DNA of 64,000 nt from Paragonimus skrjabini miyazakii (taxonomy: Eukaryota > Platyhelminthes > Trematoda > Plagiorchiida > Troglotrematidae). The translations under genes and the position numbers were made by a program. This document shows, in pieces, positions 10,201 through 25,200 of the stretch (position 1 is its first letter; each line of letters starts with the position of its first letter). Location of the stretch: positions 9,764 to 73,763 of the forward strand of contig JTDE01003526.1 in the NCBI GenBank assembly GCA_014338405.1, in the 5' to 3' direction. The notes beneath the pieces were generated by a model that worked only from the letters and a program-made list of their open reading frames with translations, had not been told where the DNA came from and did no database searches.

Positions 10201-13200
10201 TGACCTAGTAGCGGAAATATGGCTGGTGAGCAGGCGATTCATTGTATGTGTCGCTTGAATCTAGTGTTCGCTAAATTGCTAGCACAATGCTTATTTATCA
10301 CGCAAACCATCTCATATTGTGTGGTCTAGCCGTTTTCTCTGTTTTAATGGTGCAGTGTCGAATGGATACCGTTTGTACTAAAGGCACTGTGGGGGGATTG
10401 ATTTGTAGCGTTACTTAATGTAACGCCCTCATATGTGGCTTGCGCATCAAGGTTCACAAGCTTGCTTGTCCTTTTTTTTATACATATTTCCATTCCCTTG
10501 AGTCTTGCCTTTATTCTGTTGATTAGGTTGAGCACATCATCGGCCCTATGTTCAGTTCACACTGGTCACAACTATGATTGCGATCTATTGACAGTTTCGC
10601 TCGTCTATCTTGTGGCCAACGTGCTCTCCTCCATCTGTGTGATTCTCATTTACATTCAGCTAATGATATGCGTAATAGCCGTATCTTTTGGGCATCATGT
10701 TCATTGAACCAGTGACAGACTAATAAAGACATCGGTCTCGTAATAAAATACCTGTTTCTTCCCTTTACTGTAAGAACTCCAACTGATATTAGGTTGGTTT
10801 ATGAAAACGGGACTAACGACCATTTCGGTTTTGGTTTTCAACTGGAATCGTTCACTAAGCTCATAATTAAAGTCTCCTTGTTCGGATCTGTCGTAATCCT
10901 TATTGAATTTTGCCATCTGGCCTATATTGTTTACACTCACGTAGGTGCCTGCTCAGGACGGCAGCGATCCACTCACAGGTGACCTAGTATTGTGTGATAT
11001 CGAGCTCCATCGTGGTGAGCACGTGACAGCACCTCGCCTACTCCTTTCTAGATGTGAATAGTCTGATCATCTCACTACTGTTAATCGTTTTCAGATTTGA
11101 GCCGTACCCGTGAATGTGATTACCCTAGCTACCATTGATTACTCGTTGACCTACTATATAGGTCACATAACGACAAACCTAACTGATGTTTCTGATCTGA
11201 CGGCGTAACCGTCGTCGTCGAATATAAGCCTGCAACAGTGTTCAAGTCACATGAACGCTGTTCTGAGTTTGACTAGGTACCGCGACTACGATTGTTTGAT
11301 TTTTGAGTAATTGTTCTTTCACAAGCACCCTCCTCATTGCTTTGTAACTCGGCGAAGTATATGTACGTATCTACTTGTGCATATTTTCCTGAACGCATGA
11401 GAGCACTTTTCGGACATACTGTTTCGGAACGGATGTATTTGTCTAATCAATTGAATCATACATCAACCTACTGTTCGTTTCATTAATGTGGTACGTTTTT
11501 CTAGCTTGTTGGTGTACTTGTCTTGACAAACAGACCCCATGGCCTGTCATGCCGCTCTCCAATACTGCCCGTGTACGAGATTAATCTGTTATAATTTGTC
11601 CAACAATTGGGATTTTGATTTTTCGTTATCTGATTGGTTAGTACCACATCAGTTGTTTCCTGCGTGGATGCATGTCACATGACTGCGCACTTGAGGTTGC
11701 CGCTCTTAAACCCCTGTCCTTGACTGTCATGTCCGCAACACCGTCCATGTACTGTCAAAGCACCGCAATGTGTGGAAAGCAGACAGCCACAGTTCATACG
11801 ACTTGACTCCGTTTAATCAGTTGATATCGATCGGATACGTTTTCAAGTAATCCAACTCAATGTCACGACCCGTCTGTATTCGGTGGATTGGCCTTAAAAC
11901 ACACCACGACAAACAAATCGTAAACTGGCGTCAGAGAAATGCGGAGCATGTTTGACCTCTGTTGGCTCATTCAGGCTTATCGGTTAAGCTCATAGAGAAT
12001 CTTGTTCCTGGTTGGAAACACTGATGAATACGACTGCAGGCTGACGTAAAGGCTGTTGTGTATGTTCCTGAAACCCCTGTTGAAAAAAAACTGACGGATG
12101 ATGCGTGTTACATAGAGTCAACAACCTATCCTGATTGATTTTCGTAGCTCCTTACCCCGATTTCACTTTTCCATGTTCATTTTCTGGGTTTCTTGAATAC
12201 TCTCGGTGTTTTCAATGCACCCACTACGACAATGAGAATAAAAATCCATAGGTGAACATGCCCTTTTCTTAATTCGTCTCCATGGTGACGCAGTTATATA
12301 GAGGAGCGATGGAATTAGACTGAAATATAGCCAAATTACTGGTCAGTCAGTCACATCAGGTCCGTCCGTTCGTTGAACCGCGCAGATCGACCATCGACCC
12401 GTATCCAGGTCACCAGATCTCCAACCCTGTGTGTATGTTCCCTTTTCCACCCATTCCTGTAGAGCAAGTTATATCGGTCGAACTTCACATTAGTTCTCAA
12501 AGCAACTACTTTGGTTGGGACGTTGTCAAACTCGAGCAGTTGTTAGTGCTGTTTCTGCTCATCTGGTCCAAAACGCCCATCAAGGGAACGCTATTCAAGC
12601 CTTTCAGGTGATCTGTTCCTTATCAACTCATCAATGACCATCCATATAAGAAAACTCTGAACTGTCGAGGCGGTTGAAACCATATCACTTGATCTACTGT
12701 CATTCAGACGTTGCGCCTGGTTGAACATCAACCAGATTAATGTGTAACTTGCTATGCTGAACTAATGGGTGGGCATGACGTAACGGACCAATCAGAAAGC
12801 AATTACCCACTGACTGATCAGTAGTTTCGTTTCCTTGGCACAAGTCCGACGGTTATCTCCGTCCGAATTTGTTGCCTCTCTATGTTATTGTATAGGGATG
12901 AAGGTGACGCATGGGTAACGCCGTCTTCACTTGCATTGTCTTTCTGATTTCCTTTGTTCTGCACTTTTGAATAGCACTCAGTGCATCTCCAGACTGGTGT
13001 CATGTCTGCATGTATGGACACTCGTTAACGGCATTAATTGACTAGTCCTTGTGGAGCTGCAATCGTAGAACTCTTGTAAAAATACATTGGTCCTCTATTT
13101 GTCATTTATCTCACGCATTTTTTCGTTCCTTTTCCGTTGCAGAGAAGGCTCATCTGTACTTCATTTTCGTGTGTTTTCCGACCCCAACGGCAAGTATCAC

Positions 13201-16200
13201 ATTTGGAACAATAAGTTCCAGTCTGTCAACGAATTGATCGATTACCATAGACATCAGACTATTTACGGCGACAAAACATTGCTACTTCGAGACTGTATGC
13301 CCAGCAAGGTTAGTCGACACTATTTTCTGTGTGCACAGCATGCTATCATTTACAATGCACGTATACACTGTTCTCTAAAGTGGCGTGAATGTTGTCGCTG
13401 TTTGGCCGAGTTGTCTGTGAAGTGAGTGCATTTAATGACGCGGGGCAGTGAAAGCCGTAAGGAAGCTGTCTTGCTGATGACGCCTTACTTTCACTTGCAG
13501 CTTGGTTGTTTGTTTGCAAGGTGTAGGTGCCTTGATGTTGTATGTTTGAATGTAGACGTAGCTATTTTTAGGGGTTAGGTCCTCTACCCTCTCCCTTTTT
13601 TTTCTCTTCTTAAACAGGGTTTGTTTCTTCTTCTTCATGGTTGTGTGGCAGTTAGGCATCAGTGTGAACCACTGATGTATTGCTGTCTATGACGATGATG
13701 AAAGATGTTACCTTGCAGGCGTCCGTACAAGTAGGCTGTTCTGATTGCTTACTGTTGTTGTTCTGGTTTGGTCTAGGTTATGTGTAGTTATGCTGACAGG
13801 TGACAAGATCCCTTTGAATTGGAAGCTGATTAAGATGCTTACTGTCCGTCTGAATTCAGCTGTCGTCGCTGAGTCACAATCACGATCGCCAAAGTCTACA
13901 GTGATTGTGGTGTAATATTCAATCGGTGTATTTGTACTTGGGTAAAAAATCTAGATTGCACTGACCACAAACGTCTCCCTGAATGACATTGAAACATCAC
14001 ATTACTTGAAAGCCGACGATTTCAAAGAAGATAAATGTGGGTGATCTCCTACTACAGCTGGTAACACATGCTATATTATCATAGGTGAACATATTTTTTG
14101 GGATTAAACGTGACTGTTTTTACTAACACAGTAGTGTGTTTAACAAGGATCACTTGAGTTTGGTCTCTGGCTTTTCCAATGATTTGCCGCTTTTTGTGGG
14201 CCACTCTCAGTGACGATAACCTTAGATTTATCGGCCCCTCTGAGAAGAGTCTACTCACAGTTGATACAGTACGCGGACGGATTATAAGGCCGCTGGATGA
14301 ATGCACCAAGTTCTCAGGTCAAATCAGTCATTAGTCTGTGTTCGTGTAAGGCACTAGCTAACTGTGCCCGTTAGGCTGGGGTGTGTTTGTGGGTGCACGT
14401 CTGCCTTAGGATTCATTCATTCCACTAAACTACACCGACTAGTCAGGAAACTAAGGTATTCGTTATTACGGGGATATAGTGATAAAAGCTATGATGATGA
14501 GGTTACCAGAAGCGAACTTTTATGTATGACGCTCATAGGGTATGTTTCTATTCTTGGACGGGTCCGTATGTTTTTTATGGCTTGTTATGCTGGATTACCA
14601 CCAAATTTGGCAAAGCTCCAGTGTAAGATTGCAAAACTCACCAGAACCTAGGGAAAACAATGAAACACCTCAAGTCTCCCCAAAAAGTAGGTTTTGTTTT
14701 GTTTATTCCTATGTTGACTTTGTGATTAAGTCCTAATAATTCTGGACAGCTTCTGAGTCTCCTGATAAGAACCTGTTTCGCAGCAGAGCTTACTTCGGTT
14801 ATCCTCTTTAATTGGAACTTGTTCAAAAAGACCAGTGTATCGCCTGTGTTTGGATCGTGTGGAGTGCGTCAGTTTGCAGTCCCACTATTGATCAAGCGGC
14901 ATAATAGGCGACTCTTGCGCTGGTTGATGTGTCATTATGTTTGCCTGACATGGTGTGTGAATGGAGCTGCAAGCGAAAGCCACTTGGAGTGATGGTTTAA
15001 AGCGCATGCGTCCTTTGACTTCGGTCACTGTGACAGGCTAATCCGTTTCGGATGCCACCAACCGTGTTTGGCTGGTAGCACAATCGAGCTGGATCGATGC
15101 ATCCTTATTGCAAGCGTACAAACAAAGGGATCATTTGTGTGTGTGTGTGTTTGTGTTTGAAAGAGATAAGAGGTACCAATCATAGGTTATCGTCTCCATG
15201 GTACCTTGTAATTAGTTAGTGAGATTTAACGAGGAATAAGGCCACATTATCATGCTACTGAGAACGACTAGGATGTAATGTCGCTTAGTGGGTGCTATAA
15301 TGAGCCTAGAACAGCTTGCATAGATGTTGCTCATTATGTATGAAAGGAGAAACTGCCAATTTGTGGAATATACATTGTTACTACAGATGGTGGTGGTGCA
15401 TCACATTACTACTCTGCATTGTAACTTACTCCCGTTGGGAGAACTCACTGCAATTCATCAGTTGTGAAATCTTTACCGCACAATGTTCGTTTGTAAACGT
15501 ATTCTCCACTCTTACTTTGGCTTCGAACAGCTTGGTTTTGGATTATGTGAATGTTCTGTGTTATCCACTGCGTAGATATAACTCGTCCTACTGCCGTCGA
15601 TTAGCAAGCATGCTTTGCTGTCTATGATGATGATGAATCCATGGGATCTTAGTTTTGTTTCATACCCGTTATACTCCATATCAATTAGTTCTCGGGCATC
15701 AGCTATGATCGCCACAGACGTCGCAAATGCAATATCCCTTCTCTTTGGAGGAATACTCTTAATCAAAACTAAACGGACGTGTACGTTGTGATTTGTTACC
15801 TTATGCCTTTTTACACATCAATCGTTGTAAGACAAAGTTTTTCTGTTATACAACTACGTATCTTATCAGCGTTAAATGCCTGGACCTTCATTGTACACGT
15901 GCTAATAACTGAATCTGCTTCCTATGCAATACGTCACTTCAGTTGCACTTGCTGTTACATTTTTATGGGCGAAAGAGAACAGCGCTTATGTCGACGCATG
16001 ACTGAGACTGTTAAGATGATTAGCATTGCATTATGAAAAGAGTTGTTGAATCGATCAATTAAAAAAAAACTTCAAAAAATGTCCTGGCAACAGGTAACTT
16101 AATCGTCTCCGTCAATGTGTTCAAAGTATCCTTAAGTAATTGTTTCCGCAAATTGCTAATCATCAGCAGAACAATGCAGATCGAACAGCACCAATCCGTT

Positions 16201-19200
16201 TCACGTACACAGACTGTTATAAATTCAGTCTGCTTGCCATAGAATTGATCATCTCGGAACGGAACTGTCTAGTTGGTCTGTTCGCTTATTCTCTTTCTGG
16301 ATGCATTCTGTATGCTGTCTGTTTGTTTATCGTCGGTGGTTGATGAGATTAGACAAAAATCTCGTTGTATCTCAACACTCGCGTCTTTTCGCGGAGTAAA
16401 TCAGGTTCGGACAAGTTGAGTCATACCGATTCATTCAGCTTTATCACGTTGATGACTTCAACAAATTGAGTGGCCTTCTTTAAATGAAGGTTTTCTGCCT
16501 GAATTGTGGTACAATCAAAGTAAAATGTAATCAGTTATCAGGTTGCGAGAGCAATAGTGGACACTGATTTTGTCTCGCAGAAAGCAAGCGGGTAAGACAC
16601 GGGATAATGGACGTTCTGTATCTTAGCCTGTAACAATAAAACTGACTACACTAGCATATGACTTTGATATACGAGAAAAATCACAATGCGAGATAAAAAG
16701 TATCGTAACTTTATTATAGTCATCTATATGCGATAAAAAGAAAATTAGTTACACATAGCGGGACACTGAACACTGCTAGCTGTAGGGCCAAAAGTCACAG
16801 ACCTCTGTAGCATTTTCCAGTTTTCTACGAACCGTCCATCATTAGAAAAAGGAATCACAAGTAGAAATCTTTCTCACTCTTGTAACAAATTGTGAACCTA
16901 TAAGAAGGTTTGTAAAAGCCACGGGTAAACAGAATGGTTACTGCGAAAGAATGCAAACTTACATAAACCTTACAGTCAACCTCTGAAGTGCTGACAGAGA
17001 CTTCAACCACTTTACATAAAACGTCAAACTTCTAGCTGCACTAAGTACAGACTGAATGTTTTTGGATCGTCTGATTGCAACGGGTTAGTTTTAATCCGTC
17101 TGGTTGATGAATGGAGTTATTGGGTGTTAAAATAAGTGTGCTGATGGTTTTTAAACAGCCCTACACATGCCATGGCATCTGTTTTTAATTTGTATGAACC
17201 GGTCATCCTTCTGTCTTCAGTATTCACTGTTTTTCGCTGCGATTTACCAGTACCTGCTTCTGTTTTTTGAACCACATCACTCGTCCATGTGGTCGTTGAC
17301 AGCAATTCATCAGCGACTGGTGTCGATGCTTTGCTGTCACAATCGTAAAAACAAAAACCACAGAACATTACCCACAGTTGATCGCAGCTTTCGCATTCCC
17401 ACAAACTTTCCAGTCGGCCCCTTTCGATCAATTGTGGGTGATGTTCAACTTGAAATAAACCAAATCCCCCACTACACATCAGTAAACTATAGAACAATTT
17501 GGGTGTGAGAGTAGGGCCGGGGATGTTACCTAATTCACAAGACCCTTATCTATATTTAGGCATTCAGCATCGACTCGTCTCCACGTTACCGACAAACAAT
17601 TGAGTTGCAAATCAGCATAGTAGCTACAGTTTTCTTACGGTTTTGATTGCCCCACTTCATGCAATTTTCACCTCAGATTACTTGTTAAAACGTTTCGGTC
17701 CTGCCTTAATAAATTCACGCTTGTTATGATACAATCCTTGGCTGTTCATGGATAATATCCAATGTAACTTGACCCCTCTTGCCTTGACTCGTCTAGGAGG
17801 TTTCGTTGAGTAGATGTGTTGCATTATGAAGACGTTTTGTGGTATATGTGACCAACGAGTGACAGTTGGATGAATGCCCAGTGTGTATGCCCCATGAAAG
17901 ATAGGAAGGGTTTATCACATCACCACGTGATGAAGTAAAAAGTGTTTAGTTGACTCGAGTGAAATGTGTTTGAGGGATTCGTTTAGGTGTAACCATTTTT
18001 GCCTGCGGAGCTATGTTTGGGATTGACTTACTCTTGAATTGAATCTACATAAGGTTTGTAGAAACCACGTACATCGCAACTATCCTTTTCACGGACAACA
18101 AGGCTGTTGGTTGAGTGTTGTATGTGCAATCATATGGGGGGACTCTATTCTATCAACTCAAGGATCAACAACAAGGTCATTTGCAAACGAACAGCTATGT
18201 CACAAGTAATTGTTGGGAGATATTGTTGCTTCGTTTCATTCGTTGTCATTAATTCGCAGACAATTCAGTTAAACCACAGCAACCGTCATGCCACCAAGTC
18301 CCAATAGGGACTCTATTTCCTGACGTCTCTAACCAGAAGCTAACTGGGTCGCAAAGCCTTCAACCTTAAAAATGAACGCAGTCGACAGTTACTAGTGACT
18401 GCCTACATTTCCGTTTGCTGAATACTTGGCTGTTCATTTTGACCCTGTGAATTGGGATTCGGTAAATAGCGTATGATATGGTGCATGATGAGCTGATATT
18501 CTTAATACACGATCTAATTTCCATCGTCTGCGTATTCTCAGGTTATTAGTGAATGAGTTTGTTTTCTCCACTTTGTTTTCTCACTTTTTAATTTTTTCAC
18601 TGTCATTCGATGGATTCATTCTGACATAGAGGGTCGGCTTGGTAACCAAGTCCAAATCTGACATTTCTGAGCTCCCTCCCTAGCTTCGTAACTCAGCTGA
18701 TAGAGCGCTTTCTACGTTCGAGAATGCCGTTTCTGTCGCTGGTTCGAATCCAGCCGAAACTAAGATTTTTCAAAATTGACTGTCTTTTAAATACCCACTG
18801 TATATCCATTAATGCTATTATATGCGTGCGATTAAACGCAAACACTGACGACCAGAGATCCCGATACATTTGACCTCCTTGGCTTTTTGCACTCATTTCT
18901 CACAGTAATTGGGTAAAACTTGTGAAAATAACCCATAGACCTATTATTAGGACGCCTTTCTTTACAAGAAATACATGCAGCCTTCTTCTAATCTATCTCC
19001 AGTTTACTTACCTTTCGTTCCCTGCAGGACTTTCTTAAAGTTTTCCTATTTTGTACACAGGAGTCTTTGAGATGAACTTGTTTAAGCTCAAATGTAGTTC
19101 GTATTTCTCATCGATTTAAAATCCAATGTTTGCGATTTAGTCCACTTCCTCTATACAGTATTAATCTTATTACGTCTTTTTTGATGGTGTGTGTTGCATT

Positions 19201-22200
19201 TTCGTTTTTTCCATTTTTGAACAAAGCTTATTTAGTGATTGGTGGTGTCTCGAGGAATGGAGGTTAGAAAACCGTAACGATTCGGTAGTCTATTTGTATT
19301 GCTCACTTAGATTTGTTTCCCACTTACGATTGTAGCCAACTGTAGTTCTGAGTTGTGTGCGAATTTTGAATGTTGTCTGTACTGGACTGCGCATATTGAA
19401 CGAGGGATGATGGATTCTGCCATTTTGTTTTCTGAACTAGTTAGAGGACAAACACTGATAGACGTTTCTTATTGGCTCATCAACATCAAACCGAACATTG
19501 TCAGTGGAAGTTCACTTTAACGTCTACAACAGTTGGACGGATATAAACCAGAAAATAATTATCAGACGATATAACCTGAATGACACTGACTATAGATTAA
19601 GCACACACCAGTCTGTGACTGACAAATGATTGTTATTTTAACGTTACAACATCGATTTGAACCACTTATTTACCAACCATAGATTCTCGTGGACTTATTC
19701 TATCATGAGGATCATTCAGGTCACTTTTTATGTTCACTATCTTATTCATTTCCTCTTAAGTATTATAGACGTTGAATTGGAATTTTCCGTGCCTTTATTA
19801 TCTAATACTGATCAGCCAGCACGATTGACTTGATTTTGTAGATGTACATATCAATTTTTGCGTTTCTGATTGAGTTTATTAAACAAATAGAAGAGATTAA
19901 CATCAGTAAATCCTACTAAATCCGGCTCACAGTGCCATGAATGCGTATGTGTGAATGATGTATATGATGACTGATGGAGAGAACTTGCAGAACAGCAATG
20001 AAAATGCGGATAATGGTGATCGCTTAAAAATGTATCCACACTATTGGGCATTTGTAGGGAAGAAGTGGTCAGTCGGTAGAGTATCAAAGACACGTTAGAA
20101 CTTAGAAGTGACGATTTAACACCTGGATGTTGAAAAACAAAACAAAAATGTCCATATCAAACAGGTCGATGGCGTAGAACTGAGAGGAAGAGAACACATG
20201 TTTATGGTTACGTTTTGAATGAGCCAAAGGCTCACCTATCCCCTACATAAACAGTGTCTTCCGTACACGCGATTAAGCTCACTGAAGTAAGCAATCAGTT
20301 AACATATCTAGGGTGTGTGATCCTATTTTGTTGCTGAGCAAATGCACTGTGGAAGAATAGACATTTCGAAACACCATACCGTTAAAAATCTACATTCGTT
20401 TACGTTAACCGTTCACTAGGCTCTATGTGCTTCACTGTTTATGTACTTGTGCAATCACACACTATTGACTGAATTACGAATATGGGGTTTTGTCAGTTCA
20501 ATGTTGATGGTTCACATTACATGGAACACGAACTATTTCTGAGGTCACCTGTTGTTTGCATTGTGTTAGGTAAGTTCTAGCTTATAGTATTCATTTTTGC
20601 GGAAATATCTAAAATCACGAAATGCATCGTTTGATATATTTTTAGAGTAGTAACAAACGTAAGCAGCCCATAGTTATAAGGCTTTAAAAGAAAAGCCACC
20701 AACAGTATGTAAGATGTCTTGCGCAATGACATTTCGATCGCGTCTCGTCGGTTACTTTTGCGAAATTAACACGCACATAAGGGTAAACAACAGATCAAAA
20801 TCAATCTAATCATGTCTGAGACAAGCAGTCAGGTGATCAAAACGAAAGCAGCCAGATGCAACTGAGTGTACTCATTGATAAAAAAACAGGCAATCGATGT
20901 AACTGGATAGAATGAATTGTTGCGGGTCAGTAGGGTAATACTGAATCCAGACAGAGAAAGATGTGATTGGAGAATCTATGCAGATCAAACAAGAGGAGTT
21001 AAGAAGTGGTTGGAAAATGCATACAAATCAAGTAGGATTTAGAAGAATGTACATCGATTAACACTGATTAAGAGATAGTTCAAAATGGCCTAAGGAGATA
21101 AAGGAAAGAGTCTGTCAATTGTTAGATTCTGTGAAAGATAAATCAGTCTAACAATTCTGGTTTGCAAAGAATGTGTAAATAAAATGGAAACAATGAGTAA
21201 CAATTTTGTCTTTATCAACTTGACGAAATGGTAGTCACCGACGGTTTCTGGGTGCACACAGACAGTACGTCGAATTTTCCCGGTATCACACAGAATACCT
21301 TAAGCAAGTGGAAGCTAACTTCTGAGAGCTTGAAGTGGATTACTGAGACACAACCGCAGATGTTATGCTTAAAAATTGTGGACTTGCAAGTTGTCTACTC
21401 TCTCTTGTTGTCAGTCGTTGACCAGTTAACCTTATTCGTCTGCATCAAGTTTTGCAACTGTTGCAAGGTGATCATTGCCTATGTGACAACGAAGACCTCG
21501 CTGTCGTTCTCTACTGAAGAAACCTTGTCCAATTGTTTGGACATGGTTTCTTCTTTGAATTTAGACAGATACGTGAAGAAATTTTCCAAAATTGCTCTTG
21601 ACAGAATCTGAAAGGAAACGCTGTCAGCCGGGTAGATGTTCAGTATTCCTCCACGAGTATCATCCGATCAACGTACAGCCACGGTTTGAATGTCTACATG
21701 ATCGACTCAAGTCGTTAGGAGTAACTTCAACTAACACTGCAACTTGGTTCAAATTTTGGTCTCGCTTATCAATACCAACGAACTTCTATCAGTTAGCAAT
21801 GCCTAGTAAGCAAAATAAAACACTTGTTAACTATAAGAACTTCGCAAAAACACAGGACTGATTGTCTCACCAACAGATGAGGGATCGGTAGTGATGTTAT
21901 TAAATCTTGCAGACTACATGAACAAAATGCAATCTATGCTGTCGGACAATTCAGAGTTCGTTATCATCGAAGATCAAACCGATGCTGTTCAAAATGTTGA
22001 ACGCAAAACCAACCAAGCGCTTAAACGTCTACACTGGAAGGAACGGATCGATTGAACAATCTCCAAAAACCTTCACCCAAAGGCCATGAATGCCATGAAT
22101 TTATGGACTTCCTAAAACACAAACCCGGAGTGCCCATACGGCCAATATTATCTACGACTGGTTCTCTATACCATCGACTGGGTCGGTCTGATTGAAGCCG

Positions 22201-25200
22201 TGAGATCTAAACTGGTCGTGTACAGCTTCAAGGACGCTTGGACTCGTGGAGCTGACTTCCATCATTAACCTCAAACGTGAAGTAATGAATTATTTCGATG
22301 TTGAATCATTATTCACAAACGCTCCGCTTGATAAGGTGAGTCACATTGATTAGAATTACGCCACTGAGCATAATTTGACACTTGACATTCCCATCAATGA
22401 GTTTTTGAAGTTACCGAGAATGTGTACATCCGATTTTCAGTCTGCGTTCAACGGCACTCTTTATAGACAAACAGATGGAGTTGCAATGGGGAGTCCAGTA
22501 AAACCTGTGTTAACGGACATCTGTGGGTCACTTAGAACACTCAGTATCCATTGACATTCGGAGCATGTTGCTTTATAGGTGATACGTAAACGACGTTTCT
22601 GTTGCATTCGATCATCATTGGCAAGTAACAGCTTTTCACCAGGTGTTAGACAGTCCGCATAGCAAATTAACTTTCACTCTTGAACTTGAACAAAGCGGCA
22701 GTGTATCACTCCTGGATCTTTTGCTGAAAAAAACGCGAGAGTAGATCACCTTCCAGACGTGTGTAATCCAAGTCCACATGGACATGACAATACTTGCACT
22801 TCAAGAGCTTTGCAGTAATTGCACAAAAGCATGACCCCGTTAGGACTTCGTTCCGTAGAATTGGACATAAGACGAATCGTAAAGTGAACTGAAGCTATTG
22901 CACGAGACCCTGGTAAAAATGGATAATCGAAAAAGTTTATTCAAAAGTATCCCACTATACAGCCTAAACGGGTTACGCCCATTTCTATTCGTCGCAAGCT
23001 CATCTATTTAAGCCTGCTTTTCAAAGGTGACAACATCTAAGCCTCAGTAAAAGGCCATTCAGATGCAGCACTCCAGCGCACGTACAATACCGCCCGACTG
23101 ATCTACGTAGAAGAAACCACTCATGAGTCTACTACATCTAGAAAGGATATGATGTCCCATTCCGCCCAGTCAAATGTTGTATCCACGTTCGACTGTATCT
23201 GTAAAAGTAGATATGTCAGTAGAACCGGGAGGCACCTCGGTACACGCATTGACGAATATGTACCGAAGTGGCTCTTGAATTCAAGGTGCGGTTATGCGGG
23301 TAGTGCCATTACAAAATACTCCCTTCAGATTGGCCACTCGATGAGTTCTAAGACCGCCTTCAAGGTTTTTTTGTAGACTCAAACTAAAACAGACGTGCAG
23401 TTTGGCGAAAGCCATATAGATACACCGGCTGAATTCCAGTCTGTGTGCACCCAGAAACCATCGGTGACTACCATTTCGTCAAGTTGATAAGGACAAAATT
23501 GTTACTCATTGTTTCCATTTTATTTACACATTCTTTGCAAACCAGAATTGTTAGACTGATTTATCTTTCATAGAATCTAACAATTGACAGACTCCTTCCT
23601 TTATCTCCTTAGGCCATTTTGCACTATCTCTTAATCAGTGTTAATCGATGTACATTCTTCTAAATCCTACTTGATTTGTATGCATTTTCCAACCACTTCT
23701 TAACTCCTCTTGTTTGATCTGCATAGATTCTCCAATCACATCTTTCTCTGTCTGGATTCAGTATTACCCTACTGACCCGCAACAATTCATTCTATCCAGT
23801 TACATCGATTGCCTGTTTCTTATCAATGAGTACACTCAGTTGCATCTGGCTGCTTTCGTTTTGATCACCTGACTGCTTGTCTCAGACATGATTAGATCGA
23901 TTTTGATCTGTTGTTTACCCTTATGTGCGTGTTAATTTCGCAAAAGTAACCGACGAGATGCGATCGAAATGTCATTGCGCAAAACATCTTACATACTGTT
24001 GGTGGCTTTTTTTCATGTTCATCATTGGGAATCACTGTTTCGGATTACGACGATGGTTTTTTTTAAGTAGCGTCGTGAGCGAATATTTTCAAAAATGATT
24101 GATTTGTCTTCTGTTTTTTTTTCACATTAAATTGGCTCTCCTTGCATGCCTTTCATTATTCACTATTTTCTGCTCTCAGCGTTCCGCCATTTCTACAAGT
24201 ACACAATGCTAGCTGTTTTTTTGTAATGAATATTTTTTAAATTTTGGCACTATTCCCTTGAAACTATGCCCCACATATTCTTTGTGAGATTCAGGTCAGG
24301 GCTTCTTACTGACCAATACATGCATTTGACTCTGCTGTGTAAATGGCACGAGTTGGAGATATCTTATCAGAAGAAATGTTCCACCGTGTTCCATCCTGTC
24401 ATCAGATGGCAAATAGTGTTCCTCAGATGTGTTTCTATTTGAAACTGACACTCGCATTCCCTCCAGTTTTACTGACTTTGTTGATTCTCCAAAGGAACAG
24501 CTTCCCTAAATCGTCAAAGAGTCGCCCTAGTATTTTTGATGAATATTCCTGCTCTTGGCCGGTCGTCGACCACTCCATAGTTGACCTCGTGTTCTTCACC
24601 GGAGATAATTTTGTCCCAACGATCACCGTAAGTTTTCTGGTGGTCTGCCCACTCCAACCTAGGTTGTGTACGTGCTTCAGTTAGCGAACACGTAGCTATT
24701 GATTTCCCGTGAGTTGTGAAAGAATGATTGTGACAGCACCTGTTTGTGTTGAGGTATAATGCTTTGCTACGCCCGTGAAACGATTTCACAGCCTCAGCTA
24801 TGGTCATGCTATCCGACCCTGAAGATACACACTTTAAATGGTTGCAGCAGGCGAATACACCGTTGGCTAATGCTTCCCTCAACGGTGGTCTCTGAAGCTT
24901 GCGCTCTCTTTTCCTATGTTGCATCTGGTCTCTCTTCGGATCTCTCCTGAGCAACTTTACCTTTCCACTCACTTCCCTTTGGTTCACTTGTTTCGGTCGT
25001 CGCAAACGTCTGAGATTGCGCATTGTAAAAATGTTTGGAAAATTTATTCTACCCAGGACACAACTGTTTGAGAATCGGCTTTACGGCATGTTGCATAGGA
25101 CCTATCTGAAGCAGCAACAATGGAATACGTTTAGGCAGCACTCCAGGTGCATGTAGGTAGTCTAAGCCTTGTTGTCGTACAGCAACGTGCTGCGAACTCA

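Larger units (their letters stand above)
20691..24010 (+). mobile_element. Penelope-like element with about 573-bp terminal inverted repeats
   Basis: A 3.3-kb unit bounded by two inverted arms (20691-21263 and 23439-24010) that differ at about 10 positions, roughly 98% identity. The 2.2 kb between them carry a degenerate plus-strand PLE frame (N-terminal region, RT, GIY-YIG). PLEs usually have LTR-like flanks in direct or complex arrangement, so long symmetric inverted arms are notable. No target-site duplication could be picked out by eye. The coding part is broken but the arms are nearly identical, which suggests recent arm duplication, gene conversion or assembly folding. Confidence 0.75.

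Noticed and set aside
10435..10707. Multi-pass membrane protein
   Set aside because: The hydrophobic run comes from T-rich intronic DNA, with no family motif or splice context.
16140..16180. Second hammerhead on the minus strand (CTGATGA followed by GGAAAC)
   Set aside because: Helix II does not close next to the core and no GTC-type cleavage triplet follows in register.
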